64,000 bases of DNA, taken from the NCBI GenBank assembly GCA_029261925.1, contig JAJDAJ010000104.1:140001-204000 (forward strand). The letters run 5' to 3'. This DNA is from Deltaproteobacteria bacterium. Lineage in GTDB: Bacteria; Myxococcota_A; UBA9160; SZUA-336. Under the pieces are notes generated by a model. The model saw nothing but the letters and a program-made list of their open reading frames with translations, was not told where the DNA came from and ran no database searches. This document shows, in pieces, positions 40,991 through 50,009 of this stretch (position 1 is its first letter; the number at the start of each line of letters is the position of its first letter). Position numbers and translations under genes: made by a program.

Positions 40991-41602
40991 CTACCCGAAG
41001 TCGAACCGGTCGGCGAGACCGGGCAGGACGCGATCGCGCTCGACGCGGCGGGCGCCGATCACGTGCAGGAGCTCCTGCGTCGCGCGCTCGATGTCGTCGT
41101 TGACGACCACGTAGTCGTACAGTCGGATCTGCCTCAGCTCCTCGCGGGCGCGCTCCAGGCGCTTGACGATGATGCTCTCACCGTCCGAGCCGCGACCGCG
41201 CAGGCGCTCCTCGAGCACCTCGAGGGAGGGAGGCATGATGAACACGAAGATCGCCCCGTCGAGCCGCTCGCGGAGCTGGGCCGCGCCCTGGACCTCGACC
41301 TCGAGGATCAGGTCGCGGCCCTCCGAGGTCGGCCCCTCGACGGCCTGGCGACTGGTCCCGTACAGGTTGTCGTTGTACTCGGCCCACTCGACGAAGGCTC
41401 CGCGATCGATCAGCTCCTGGAACTCCTGGCGGGTGGCGAAGTGATAGTGCCGGCCCTCGACCTCTCCGGGTCGGGGCGCGCGGGTGGTGTGCGAGATCGA
41501 GAAGCGAACGCCGGGATCGGTCGCGAGCACGCGGCCGAGCAGCGTGCTCTTGCCGGCGCCCGACGGACCCGAGACCACGAAGGCGGTGCCCGGCCCGCTC
41601 AC
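40991..41602 (-). CDS. gmk: Guanylate kinase
   Basis: 203 residues. Phosphorylates GMP to GDP. P-loop VVSGPSGAGKSTLL at the N-terminus, GMP-binding SHTTRAPRPGEVEGRHYHF, EWAEYNDNLYGTS, and the lid IFVFIMPPSLEVLEERLRGRG. Start GTG 41602 overlaps the remA-like stop (GTGA). Being directly before rel, it couples GTP supply and alarmone metabolism in one transcript. Confidence 0.97.
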   Translation of the reverse strand: MSGPGTAFVVSGPSGAGKSTLLGRVLATDPGVRFSISHTTRAPRPGEVEGRHYHFATRQEFQELIDRGAFVEWAEYNDNLYGTSRQAVEGPTSEGRDLILEVEVQGAAQLRERLDGAIFVFIMPPSLEVLEERLRGRGSDGESIIVKRLERAREELRQIRLYDYVVVNDDIERATQELLHVIGARRVERDRVLPGLADRFDFG

Positions 41603-41853
41603 TCCGCGTCCCCGTCGTCCTCGCCGCGCAGACGGCGCTCGATGGTCTCGGCCTGCACGGCCGAGAGCACGACGTGGTCGGAGTCCATCACGACCACCGA
41701 GCGCGTCTTGCGGCCCTCCGTCGCATCGACCAGCTTGCCGCTGTCGCGGGCCTGGTCGCGCATGCGCCGGATCGGGGCCGCGGACGCACCGACCACCGCG
41801 ACGACCCGCTCGGCCACCACCACGTTCCCGTACCCGACGCTCACCAGCCTCAC
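41599..41853 (-). CDS. remA: RemA-like DNA-binding protein (DUF370)
   Basis: 84 residues, normal for the family. LVSVGYGNVVVAERVVAVV, SAPIRRMRDQARDSG-like helix (here AAPIRRMRDQ) and GRKTRSVVVMDSDHVVLSAV follow the Bacillus RemA sequence closely. RemA forms ring-shaped oligomers that wrap DNA and activate biofilm genes in Bacillus; the role in Gram-negatives is not settled. GTG start at 41853, ten bases after yicC. The yicC-remA-gmk order is conserved. Confidence 0.9.
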   Translation of the reverse strand: MRLVSVGYGNVVVAERVVAVVGASAAPIRRMRDQARDSGKLVDATEGRKTRSVVVMDSDHVVLSAVQAETIERRLRGEDDGDAE

Positions 41854-41863
41854 CCGCGCCGCC

Positions 41864-42751
41864 CTACTCCACGTTGAGAGCCTGCTCGCGGAGCTTCTCC
41901 AGCTCCGCCTTCAGTTCTACCACCTCGCGGGCCACGGGCGCGTCGGAGGCCTTCGATCCGATCGTGTTGGTCTCGCGGCCCATCTCCTGGAGCAGGAACT
42001 CGAGCTTGCGCCCGACCGGCCCCTCGGCGCCGAGCGTATCGGTGAACTGCTGGCAGTGGCTGCGCAGGCGGACCGTCTCCTCGGTGACATCGCCGCGATC
42101 CACCCAGATCACGACCTCCTGCTCGAGGCGGGCGGGATCCAGCTCGATCTCGGGCGCCAGCGCGGCCAGGCGTCGCGTCAGCCGCTCCCGCTGGGCGGCC
42201 GCGATCTCCCCCGCCCGCGCCTCGATCGCCGAGACCCGCTCCAGCACGCCGTCGATCCGCGCCCGGAGCTCGCGGGCGAGCGCCTCGCCCTCCCGGGCGC
42301 GCATCTCGGCGGCGGCCACGGCGGCGGCCTCGACCGCGCCCAGCACGGCCCCCGCCAGGGAATCGGGGTCGAGCTCCGGCTCGCGCACGCGCGACACGCC
42401 GGGCAGGGACAGCAGCGCCGCCAGCGACAGCTCCCCCCCCAGCCCCAGCTCGCGTCCGAGCTCCGCGGCGGCCCCGGCGTAGCGGCGCGCGGCCTCGAGA
42501 TCGACCTCGACGGCCGGGGTCGAATCCGCATCCCGCGCCACGCGCACGCTGACCTCGACCTGGCCGCGCCGGAACAGCGGGGTCACGCGCTCCCGCGCCG
42601 GCACCTCCAGCGCCGCCAGGTCGCGCGGCAGGCGCACGCGCACGTCGAGATGCCGCGAGTTGACGCTGCGAACCTCGGCGCTGACCGCGCCCCCCGGAGC
42701 CGCGACGTCGGCGCTGCCGAAGCCGGTCATCGAGCGCGGGTCAGCCTTCAC
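41864..42751 (-). CDS. yicC: YicC-family endoribonuclease
   Basis: 295 residues. N-terminal SMTGFGSADV and SVNSRHLDVRVRLPRDL, and the C-terminal DUF1732 block PVGRKLEFLLQEMGRETNTI plus SKASDAPVAREVVELKAELE are diagnostic. E. coli YicC is an endoribonuclease that acts on small RNA RyhB. Start GTG 42751 overlaps the heptose kinase stop by 11 bases; ATG 42730 (MTGFG) is a possible later start, but family members usually carry a few residues before SMTGF. Confidence 0.93.
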   Translation of the reverse strand: MKADPRSMTGFGSADVAAPGGAVSAEVRSVNSRHLDVRVRLPRDLAALEVPARERVTPLFRRGQVEVSVRVARDADSTPAVEVDLEAARRYAGAAAELGRELGLGGELSLAALLSLPGVSRVREPELDPDSLAGAVLGAVEAAAVAAAEMRAREGEALARELRARIDGVLERVSAIEARAGEIAAAQRERLTRRLAALAPEIELDPARLEQEVVIWVDRGDVTEETVRLRSHCQQFTDTLGAEGPVGRKLEFLLQEMGRETNTIGSKASDAPVAREVVELKAELEKLREQALNVE

Positions 42752-43730
42752 GCGCTCCCCCGAACGCCGACACGAGCTGCCCGGGCGTGACGGTCGCGGT
42801 GCCCGGCACCTCGACGACGATCCCGGCGGCCATGTTCGACAGCTCCGCCGCCTCGCGCCAGTCCGCACCCGAGAGCCGCGCCAGGCCGAGAGCCGCGATG
42901 GCGGTGTCGCCCGCGCCCGCCACGTCGGCGACCGCGCGCGCCGTGGTCGGGACGTGCAGCGGCGGCTCGCCGGCGCGGAAGAGCGTCATCCCCTCGCGGC
43001 CCCGCGTGACCGCGACGGTCCGCGCGCCGCTCAGCTCGAGCAGGCGCTCTCCCAGCCGCTCCAGATCGCCCTCGCCGCGCACCCGCACCCCGCTGACCCC
43101 CTCGGCCTCGCGCAGGTTCGGCTTGACCAGCTCGACGCCGGCGAATGCCCACGGCGGCTCCTTGGGGTCGACGAATGCCGGGACGCCGTGCTCCGCGAAG
43201 CTCCGGAGCGCCTCGGACATCAGCTCGGGCTGCAGCAGGCCCTTGGCATAGTCCTCGATGATCACACCGTCGACGTGCCGCGCGCACTCGCGCAGGCGCT
43301 CGAGCAGCTGCTCGGCCAGCGGCCCGGGCAGCGCGTCGTCGCGCTCCCTGTCGTAGCGAACGACCTGCTGCGAGCGTGCGATGATCCGGGTCTTCTCGGT
43401 CGTCGGCCGCGTGTCGTCGCGGAGCACGCCGCGGGTCTCGATCTTCCAGCTCTCGCACAGGCGCGCGATCTCGTCGGCTGCGGCGTCGTCGCCGGTCACG
43501 CTCAGCAGCTGCACCTGGGCACCGAGGCTCGACAGGTTCCGGGCCACGTTCCCGGCGCCGCCCAGCATGGCGGACTCGCGATCGACGTGAACGACCGGCA
43601 CCGGGGCCTCGGGCGAGATCCGCTCGCAGCTGCCCCAGACGTAGCGGTCCAGGATCAGGTCGCCGAGCACCGCGACCCGGTGCTCGGGGAAGGCCTGGAT
43701 CAGCTGCAGCGCACGCTCGCGCCCGATCAA
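42741..43730 (-). CDS. rfaE1: D-glycero-beta-D-manno-heptose-7-phosphate kinase (HldE domain I)
   Basis: 329 residues: the PfkB-type kinase half of HldE only, without the adenylyltransferase domain, so a separate rfaE2 must exist. It phosphorylates heptose-7-P at C1 on the way to ADP-heptose for the LPS inner core. VLGDLILDRYVWGSCERISP, PVPVVHVDRESAMLGGAGNV and the catalytic ADVAGAGDTAIAAL are clear. TTG start at 43730 overlaps the epimerase stop (TTGA). Confidence 0.93.
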   Translation of the reverse strand: MIGRERALQLIQAFPEHRVAVLGDLILDRYVWGSCERISPEAPVPVVHVDRESAMLGGAGNVARNLSSLGAQVQLLSVTGDDAAADEIARLCESWKIETRGVLRDDTRPTTEKTRIIARSQQVVRYDRERDDALPGPLAEQLLERLRECARHVDGVIIEDYAKGLLQPELMSEALRSFAEHGVPAFVDPKEPPWAFAGVELVKPNLREAEGVSGVRVRGEGDLERLGERLLELSGARTVAVTRGREGMTLFRAGEPPLHVPTTARAVADVAGAGDTAIAALGLARLSGADWREAAELSNMAAGIVVEVPGTATVTPGQLVSAFGGAREG

Positions 43731-44836
43731 CGCATCAGCCCCCGGCTCGAGAGCTCCTGGGTGGCCTGCTCCACACGGTCGGTCGCGCTCGCCTCGCGCA
43801 CGAACTCGATGACCTCGTCGATCCCGTCCTCGAGCGCCACCGAGGGCTCGAAGCCCAGCTCGGCGCGCGCGCGCCCGATGTCGGCGAAGCAGTGGCGGAT
43901 GTCGCCGGCGCGGAACCGCCCCGTCAAGTCGGGCTTGATGTCCAGCCCCAGGCGCTCCGCGAGCAGCTCGGCGATACGCCGCACGGTCGTCGGTCGGCCC
44001 GTTCCCACGTTGTAAACGCGGCCGCCGTCGGCCGGACAGTCGAGGGCCAGCAGGTTGGCGCGCACGATGTCCGACACGTGTACGAAGTCGCGGGACTGGG
44101 CGCCGTCCTCGGTCACCAGCGGCGCGTTGCGGTTGAGCAGTCGCGAGCTGAAGATCGCCGCCACGCCCGTGTAGGGGTTCGAGAGCGCCTGTCGCGAGCC
44201 ATACACGTTGAAGTAGCGCAGGGCCACGGTCGGGATGTCGTAGGCGTTGCCGACCGACAGGAAGAGCTCCTCGTGGTCGCGCTTGCTCACCGCATACACC
44301 GACGTGGGCAGGATCGGCTTGGTCTCGGGCGTCGGCACGGCGCGCAGCGGCTGACCGTCGTCGCCGAGCAGCTCCCACTCGCGCCGCTCGAGCTGTGCGT
44401 CCGGGCGGAGCTGAGGATGGACCGGGTTGCCGGCCGCATCGAGATACAGGCCCTCGCCGTAGATCGACATCGACGACGCGACCACCAGGCGCGCGATGCC
44501 GCCGCCGCGGACGACCTGCTCGAGCAGCACCGCGGCACCGTAGGAGTTGATCGACACGTAGCGCGCGATCTCGTACATCGACTGACCGACGCCCACGGCC
44601 GCGGCCTGGTGGTAGACGACCTCGCGATCCTCGAGCGCCCGGCGTACCACCTCGGGATCGCGCACGTCGCCGGCGATCCGCTCGCAGTCCTGGCTCAGGT
44701 ACCCCGGCCACTCGCCGTCCTCGTGCACCTGCGGCTCGAGGGCGTCGAGCACGCGCACGTCGTGACCGTCCGCGAGCAGCGCGTCGACCAGATGCGAGCC
44801 GATGAAGCCGGCTCCCCCCGTGACCAGGATCTTCAA
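43727..44836 (-). CDS. NAD-dependent sugar epimerase/dehydratase
   Basis: 369 residues. Extended short-chain dehydrogenase: ILVTGGAGFIGSHLVDALLA (NAD site), VVYHQAAAVGVGQSM, catalytic Ser in VVASSMSIYG and YxxxK in VYAVSKRDHEE, ALRYFNVYGSRQ, and GGRVYNVGTGRPTTV. Relatives epimerise or dehydrate UDP- or dTDP-sugars; between a heptose kinase and a glycosyltransferase it probably supplies an LPS-core sugar. TTG start at 44836 is preceded by GGAG, 13 bases after the previous stop. Confidence 0.88.
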   Translation of the reverse strand: MKILVTGGAGFIGSHLVDALLADGHDVRVLDALEPQVHEDGEWPGYLSQDCERIAGDVRDPEVVRRALEDREVVYHQAAAVGVGQSMYEIARYVSINSYGAAVLLEQVVRGGGIARLVVASSMSIYGEGLYLDAAGNPVHPQLRPDAQLERREWELLGDDGQPLRAVPTPETKPILPTSVYAVSKRDHEELFLSVGNAYDIPTVALRYFNVYGSRQALSNPYTGVAAIFSSRLLNRNAPLVTEDGAQSRDFVHVSDIVRANLLALDCPADGGRVYNVGTGRPTTVRRIAELLAERLGLDIKPDLTGRFRAGDIRHCFADIGRARAELGFEPSVALEDGIDEVIEFVREASATDRVEQATQELSSRGLMR

Positions 44837-44849
44837 TGGAGGTCTCCCT

Positions 44850-45779
44850 TCACTTCGCCGCGGCGTCGACGGCCCCGAGGCCGGCCGTCGCCGGGCGCCC
44901 CGCCCGGTGCCAGGCCAGGATCTTGCGGTACTCCGCGGCCCGGCGCCCGCCCAGGACGCAGCCGAGCAGGATCTTCGCCATGACGATCACGCGCAGGGCC
45001 AGGTAGGCCGGCTTGCCGCGATTCTTGCGGAAGAAAATGTAGCGGCTGCGGTAGTACTCGATGCGCGTGCGCAGCGGGACCTTCTTCTTGGTGGACTCGC
45101 CGTACAGGTGGATGACGTGCGCGTCCGGCAGGTGAAACACCCGCCAGCCCGCGGCGCGGATCCGGTGGCACCAGTCCGTCTCCTCGAGGAAGAAGAAGTA
45201 GGCCTCGTCGATCATCCCCACCTGGTCGATCACCTCTCGCCGCACGAACAGGCACGCCCCCAGCACGGCCTCGACCTCTACCGGCGCGTCGTAGTGCACC
45301 CGCTTGCTCGGATAGCGCCGCGGGAAGAGCCGGCGCAGCAGGGACTGCCCCACGATCTCCGAGAGCAGCGTGGGCGAGCTGTGGATGCAGTTCTGCTTGC
45401 TGCGATCCGGGTTCAGCAGCTGGGGGCCGACGACGCCCACGTCGGGATTCTCGTCGAGGAAGCGCACGCAGGCCTCGAGCCCGCCGGGCATGACGATGGT
45501 GTCGCTGTTGAGCAGGACTGCGTGCCGCCCGCGCATCACCTCGAGCCCGCGATTGTTGCCGGCCGCGAAGCCGATGTTCTGCGGCAGGGCCACCACGCGC
45601 GTATCCGGGAACTGGCGCTCCGTGCTGTCCACCGTGCCGTCGACGGAGCCGTTGTCGACGAGGATCACCTCGTACGAGATTCCCAGCTTGGCGTCGCGGA
45701 TCGACTCCAGACAGTCGAGGACCAGGTCGCGCACGTTCCACGCGACGACCACGATCGACAGGTCGACCTCGGCCTTCAT
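44850..45779 (-). CDS. Family 2 glycosyltransferase, rhamnosyltransferase-like
   Basis: 309 residues. GT-A domain: SIVVVAWNVRDLVLDCLESI, ILVDNGSVDGTVDS, NIGFAAGNNRGLE, VLLNSDTIVMPG (DxD-like), ACLFVRREVIDQVGMIDE and FFFLEETDWCHRIRAAGW. A basic amphipathic C-terminus (KVPLRTRIEYYRSRYIFFRK) suggests membrane-surface attachment. Many LPS and O-chain rhamnosyltransferases share these motifs. ATG at 45779 overlaps the heptosyltransferase stop (ATGA). Confidence 0.88.
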   Translation of the reverse strand: MKAEVDLSIVVVAWNVRDLVLDCLESIRDAKLGISYEVILVDNGSVDGTVDSTERQFPDTRVVALPQNIGFAAGNNRGLEVMRGRHAVLLNSDTIVMPGGLEACVRFLDENPDVGVVGPQLLNPDRSKQNCIHSSPTLLSEIVGQSLLRRLFPRRYPSKRVHYDAPVEVEAVLGACLFVRREVIDQVGMIDEAYFFFLEETDWCHRIRAAGWRVFHLPDAHVIHLYGESTKKKVPLRTRIEYYRSRYIFFRKNRGKPAYLALRVIVMAKILLGCVLGGRRAAEYRKILAWHRAGRPATAGLGAVDAAAK

Positions 45780-46858
45780 GCTCGCAGCTCCAGGTCCACG
45801 CTGCCCCTCCAGTCCGGCTGCGTCAGCGCGGCGCGCGCCTCGTCGAGCACGCGCCCGGGACTCAGCCGGGTCATGCAGCGGTGATCGATCGGACAGACCT
45901 TGCGCTGGCACGGCGAGCACTCGACCGGCTCGCGCAGCACGCGGGTCCGCTCCAGGTTGAGATTGGTGTAGGCCAGGCTCGTGGGTCCCATCAGCACCAG
46001 GGTCGGGATCCGGAAGGCCGCGGCGACGTGCCGCGCACCCGCGTCGTTGCACACCAGCAGCGACAGCCGGGACACGACCGACTTGAGCAGCGGGAGCGTC
46101 ATCGCGTCGCCTCCGAGGTCCGCGATCGGCACGCCCGCCCCTGCGGCGATCTGCTGCGCCAGTGCTTCCTCCCCCGGCCCGTGGACCAGCGCCACCCGGA
46201 CCCCGTCGGCCACCAGACCCCGCGCCAGCGCGGCGTAGTGCTCGACGGGCCAGAGCTTGGACGGCCCGAAGCCCGCGCCCGGCGCAAGCCCCACCAGCGG
46301 CGCCTGGCCCTGCAGATCGTGCTCCGCGAGGAGCGCCTCACAGGCGCGCTCGGCCGCCGGCTCGGTCGCCAGCTCGAGCTCGGTGCCGCGATCCGGACAG
46401 CCCAGATGACGGACGAGGTCGAGATAATAGCGCTCCATGGCCTGCGGAACGAAGCGCCCACCCTCGCGCGGGGCGGGTATGACCCGGGTCAGCAGCGGGG
46501 AGCGGCCGCGGCGGGCGTAGCCCAGGCGCAGGGGCGCCCCGGTGAAGCGGGCCAGCAGCGCCGCTGCCGAGGAATTGGGCAGCACCACGGCGGCGTCCGC
46601 ACCCCGCAGACCTCGCCCCACGCGCCAGCGCCGCCACAGCTGCCCCGGCCAGGCACGGGCCGCATAGATGTCGTGGGCGATCCAGACGTCCACGCAGGGC
46701 AAACCCCTCAGCGCGCCGTCGAGGGGCCGCCGGATCACCCCCTCGATGCGAGCGCCGGGGTAGCCCGCGCGTAGCGCGCGCAGGGCGGGCGTCGCCATCA
46801 CCACGTCGCCGAGGTGATTGGGCAGGACGACGACGATTCTCTCCAGCGAATCGGGCAC
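45776..46858 (-). CDS. waaF: Heptosyltransferase II-like (GT9)
   Basis: 360 residues. Transfers heptose from ADP-heptose to the LPS inner core. Family 9 motifs: IVVVLPNHLGDVVMATPALR, VLPNSSAAALLARFTGAPLR-type segment, LAPGAGFGPSKLWPVEHYA, CNDAGARHVAAAFRIP, LMGPTSLAYTN. The cysteine-rich ECSPCQRKVCPIDHRCM near 325 is typical of WaaF enzymes. The start is read as GTG 46858; no upstream ATG fits and its ribosome-binding site is weak. Whether it adds the first or second heptose cannot be shown by sequence alone. Confidence 0.88.
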   Translation of the reverse strand: MPDSLERIVVVLPNHLGDVVMATPALRALRAGYPGARIEGVIRRPLDGALRGLPCVDVWIAHDIYAARAWPGQLWRRWRVGRGLRGADAAVVLPNSSAAALLARFTGAPLRLGYARRGRSPLLTRVIPAPREGGRFVPQAMERYYLDLVRHLGCPDRGTELELATEPAAERACEALLAEHDLQGQAPLVGLAPGAGFGPSKLWPVEHYAALARGLVADGVRVALVHGPGEEALAQQIAAGAGVPIADLGGDAMTLPLLKSVVSRLSLLVCNDAGARHVAAAFRIPTLVLMGPTSLAYTNLNLERTRVLREPVECSPCQRKVCPIDHRCMTRLSPGRVLDEARAALTQPDWRGSVDLELRA

Positions 46859-46867
46859 TTGCGAGAT

Positions 46868-46898
46868 GGTGCTCCCCCGGCCCCCTGTGGATAGCACC
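46868..46898. repeat. Inverted repeat upstream of waaF
   Basis: GGTGCT (46868-46873) and AGCACC (46893-46898) are perfect inverted arms 19 bases apart in the 73-bp gap ahead of waaF. A second small hairpin, GGGAC/GTCCC (46902-46906/46912-46916), adjoins it. Could be an attenuating hairpin or an operator; no T-run is present. Confidence 0.3.
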
Positions 46899-46931
46899 GT
46901 CGGGACCCGCCGTCCCACCCCGCCGGGCCGT

Positions 46932-48026
46932 CTAGAGCAGCTCCAGCGCCGCGGCCACGACTCGCTCCGCCTCGACGGCCGCCATGCAGCTGCGCGCCGG
47001 GCAGCCCTCGCGGCAGGGATTGCAGCCCACGTCCTCGCGCACCACGCGCGCCGGGACGCCATCGAAGGGCGCGTTCTCGACCGGATCGGTGGGGCCGAAG
47101 ACCACCACGATGGGCGTTCCGGCCAGGGCCGCCAGGTGCATGGGCCCCGAGTCGCTGCCGAGGAAGAGCCGCGCACCGCCGAGCAGGCCCAGCAGGCTCT
47201 CGATGGACGGCGTGGCGGGCGCGAGCACGGCCGCGTCCCGGGCCGCCTCCACGACCTGCTCGGCGGACTCGCGCTCGCCGGCCACCGGCCCCCAGGTGAC
47301 CAGCGCGCGGCCGCCCGCCTTGTCGGCCAGCCGCTGGCAGACCTCGGCCCAGCGCGACGCTGGCCAGCGCTTGTAGAGGGTCGACTCGCTGGTGCCGGGG
47401 TGGACCACCCAGTAGCTGTCCAGCCCGGGATCGATGGCGCTCTCGCCGGGCAGATCGAGCGGCGGGACCCGCGACGGGACCTCACCGCCCAGGAAGCGCA
47501 CCAGGGCCGCGTTGCGCTCGAAGCGCGAGAGGTGCGCGCGATCGACCTGGGCGGCGTCGGTGAGCCAGAGCGCGCTGCCCTCGCGGCCCAGCGGCGCGGC
47601 CAGGCCGGCCCTCACGGGGATCCGCGCGGCACGTGCCAGCAGCGCGCTCTTGGCGATGCCGTGGAAGTCCACCGAGAGGTCGTACGCGCGCTCCCGCAGG
47701 TCCGCGACGACCTCTCGAAGCCCGCGCAGCAGCGCGAGCGGACGCGTGACACGCAGCGCGGCGCGCGGGAGGCGCACGATCTCGTCGAGACCGCGGATCC
47801 CGGCGAGGCCCGGCGCCGCCCGGTCCTCGACCAGCCACTCGATGCGCGCGGCGGGATACAGCTCGCGCAGCCCGGCGAAGGCGAAGCGGGTGCGCACCAC
47901 GTCGCCGAGCGCCCCGAGGCGGATCACCAGGATCCGCGCGGCGGGCGGCGGCGCGGGCCGGGGATTGAGCACCCGTGCTCGCGGCACGGCGGGTTCAGCG
48001 AGCAGCGCTGGCGGCATGTCGGTCAA
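46932..48026 (-). CDS. Family 9 glycosyltransferase (heptosyltransferase-like)
   Basis: 364 residues. GT9 signatures: ARILVIRLGALGDVVRTRFA, SVDFHGIAKSALLA, VVHPGTSESTLYKRWPASRW, LFLGSDSGPMHLAALAGTP, VVVFGPTDPVENAPF. The C-terminal CNPCREGCPARSCM is a cysteine cluster like that of its neighbour. Probably a heptosyltransferase I or other core transferase. Start is TTG 48026 or ATG 48017; the divergent lptF ATG is only 20-30 bases away, so promoter elements must overlap the 5' ends. Confidence 0.85.
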   Translation of the reverse strand: MTDMPPALLAEPAVPRARVLNPRPAPPPAARILVIRLGALGDVVRTRFAFAGLRELYPAARIEWLVEDRAAPGLAGIRGLDEIVRLPRAALRVTRPLALLRGLREVVADLRERAYDLSVDFHGIAKSALLARAARIPVRAGLAAPLGREGSALWLTDAAQVDRAHLSRFERNAALVRFLGGEVPSRVPPLDLPGESAIDPGLDSYWVVHPGTSESTLYKRWPASRWAEVCQRLADKAGGRALVTWGPVAGERESAEQVVEAARDAAVLAPATPSIESLLGLLGGARLFLGSDSGPMHLAALAGTPIVVVFGPTDPVENAPFDGVPARVVREDVGCNPCREGCPARSCMAAVEAERVVAAALELL

Positions 48027-48046
48027 CCGATAGCATTCGCAGCCGG

Positions 48047-49168
48047 ATGGTCGCTCCCCGCATCATCTGGCGCTACATCCTGCGCGAGACCGTGGTGCAC
48101 ACCGCCATCGGCCTCGCGGCGATCGCGCTACTGCTCGTCGTGGGCAACGTGCTGCGCTTCCTCGAGGACATGGTGGGCACCGGGGTCGGCCTCGGGGCCG
48201 TCGCGCAGCTGATGCGGATCATCCTGCCCAGCTACTTCTCCTACGCGATCCCGACCGCGCTGGTCTTCGGCATCCTGCTGACCTTCGGGCGCATGTCGCT
48301 CGACGGCGAGATCATCGCGCTGCGCGCCTCGGGCATCAGCGTCCGCAGACTGCTGCCGCCCGTGCTCGCCCTCGGCCTCGGCGCCGCGCTGCTCTCGGGC
48401 TGGATCCTGGCCGAGGCCGAGCCCCGTAGCCGCGCCAGCCTCAAGCAGCTGGTGCGCGAGCTGGGCAAGAGCGTGCGCCTGCTCGAGGAGGGCCGCTTCC
48501 GGCGCTTCAACGACGAGGTGGTCGCCTACGTGCACGCCCGCGGCGACGAGAGCTGTCCACTGCGCGGCGTGCTCCTGGGCGAGTTCTCCGACCGCGACCG
48601 CCCGCTGTACATCCAGGCGCGCTGTGGCGAGGTCTCCGACGACACGACCGACCCCGGAACGCTGGGCATCGAGCTTCGCGAGGGCACCATCCACACCAGC
48701 GAGGCGCAGGGCGAGCGCTACCGGCGCGTGGCCTTCGAGTCGATGCACCTGGCCATCGACATCTCGGCGCAGATCACGCGCCGCAGCCGCGCCAAGGACT
48801 ACACCACGCTGGAGCTGCTCGCCCTGGAGCCCCGCGCCGCGGCGGGCGAGGCGGTGGCGATCTCGGGCGCCGAGCCGCTGCGCGAGATCTGGATCCAGCT
48901 ACACCGGCGAGTCGCGTTCCCGCTGGCGTCGGTGGTGCTGGCCATCGTGGCCGTGCCGCTGGGCATCCGGCCACTGCGCTCGGGGCGCTCGGCCGGCGCG
49001 CTCACGGCGGTCGGCGTGGTGAGCGCATACTGGCTGCTGACCTCGTTCGGCGAGCGGGCGGCCGAGGACGGGCTGCTGCCGCCCTCGATCGGGGCCTGGC
49101 TGCCGAGCGTGATCGTGCTGCTGATCGGCCTGACCCTGGTGCGCCGCAGCATGCGGATCGATGCCTGA
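48047..49168 (+). CDS. lptF: LPS export permease LptF/LptG family
   Basis: 373 residues. Inner-membrane permease that extracts LPS for the Lpt bridge with LptB2. Three N-terminal helices (about 15-120: TAIGLAAIALLLVVGN, FSYAIPTALVFGILLTFGRM, then the coupling segment EIIALRASGISVRRLLPPVL), a periplasmic beta-jellyroll (about 150-260), and three C-terminal helices. EIIALRASGIS is diagnostic. Only one of the usual LptF/LptG pair is here. Start ATG 48047; a TAGCAT at 48031-48036 may be its -10, giving a leader of only a few bases. Confidence 0.9.
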   Translation: MVAPRIIWRYILRETVVHTAIGLAAIALLLVVGNVLRFLEDMVGTGVGLGAVAQLMRIILPSYFSYAIPTALVFGILLTFGRMSLDGEIIALRASGISVRRLLPPVLALGLGAALLSGWILAEAEPRSRASLKQLVRELGKSVRLLEEGRFRRFNDEVVAYVHARGDESCPLRGVLLGEFSDRDRPLYIQARCGEVSDDTTDPGTLGIELREGTIHTSEAQGERYRRVAFESMHLAIDISAQITRRSRAKDYTTLELLALEPRAAAGEAVAISGAEPLREIWIQLHRRVAFPLASVVLAIVAVPLGIRPLRSGRSAGALTAVGVVSAYWLLTSFGERAAEDGLLPPSIGAWLPSVIVLLIGLTLVRRSMRIDA

Positions 49169-50009
49169 TCCGCTCCAGTCGGTGCCGGCGGGCTACGTGG
49201 TGCACCGCGTGGCCGAGACCTGGCTGGTCTTCGATCGCGCGAGCGCCGCGGACCTCACGCGGCTCTCGCTCGCGGATCCCGAGACCCGCCGGAAGCTCTT
49301 CGCGCGCGCGCCACTGCGGGGCCGGGGTGCCGCTCCCAGCGTGCCGATCCGCCCGGGCCTCGACGCGATCCTGCGCCGCTACCACCACGGCGGTCTGCTC
49401 GGGCGAATCACCGGCTCGCTGTACTGGGGACCGCACCGGGCGCTGCGCGAGCTGCGCGTGACCGCGGATGCCGAGGCGCAGGGGGCTCCGGTGCCGCACG
49501 TGGTCTGCCTGGTGCTCTGGCCGGTCGTCGGCCCGTTCTGGTCGGCGATCATCGGGACCCGCGAGGAGCGGGGCGCGCGGGACCTGCTGGAGGTGGCGCG
49601 CTCGATCGAGCCGGCCAGCCAGCGCGTGCAGCTGGCGCGCGAGGTCGCGACCGCCGTGCGCCGCCTGCACGACGCGGGCGTGGACCACCGCGACCTGCAG
49701 CTGCGCAACGTGCTGGTGACCACCGCTGCCGACGGTCAGCGCCGCATCGTCGTCGTCGACCTCGACCGCGCCGTGTACCACCCACGCGGTGAGATCCCCG
49801 TACGCACACGGGCCGCGAACCTCGGACGCCTGCTCCGCAGCGTGATCAAGAACGGACTCTGGGACGACCGCGTCGGCGAGCGCGAGGCCGCCGCCTTCAT
49901 CGACGCCTATACCGCGGGCAACGAGGGGCTGCGCGCCGACCTGCGGGGCTGGGTCGTCCGGGAGCGCTGGAAGATCCGGATTCACCGCTGGCGCTACCGG
50001 GCGGTCTGA
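49161..50009 (+). CDS. Kdo kinase-like protein (KdkA/WaaP family)
   Basis: 282 residues. Protein-kinase-like fold found in LPS kinases: a G-loop-like N-terminus (LLGRITGSLYWGPHRALREL), catalytic loop DAGVDHRDLQLRNVLV (HRD and Asn) and the metal-binding VVVDLDRAVYHP in place of DFG. KdkA phosphorylates Kdo and WaaP heptose; the kdsA gene lies just downstream on the other strand, which favours Kdo, but I cannot choose. ATG at 49161 overlaps the lptF stop by eight bases, so both are co-translated. Confidence 0.85.
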   Translation: MPDPLQSVPAGYVVHRVAETWLVFDRASAADLTRLSLADPETRRKLFARAPLRGRGAAPSVPIRPGLDAILRRYHHGGLLGRITGSLYWGPHRALRELRVTADAEAQGAPVPHVVCLVLWPVVGPFWSAIIGTREERGARDLLEVARSIEPASQRVQLAREVATAVRRLHDAGVDHRDLQLRNVLVTTAADGQRRIVVVDLDRAVYHPRGEIPVRTRAANLGRLLRSVIKNGLWDDRVGEREAAAFIDAYTAGNEGLRADLRGWVVRERWKIRIHRWRYRAV

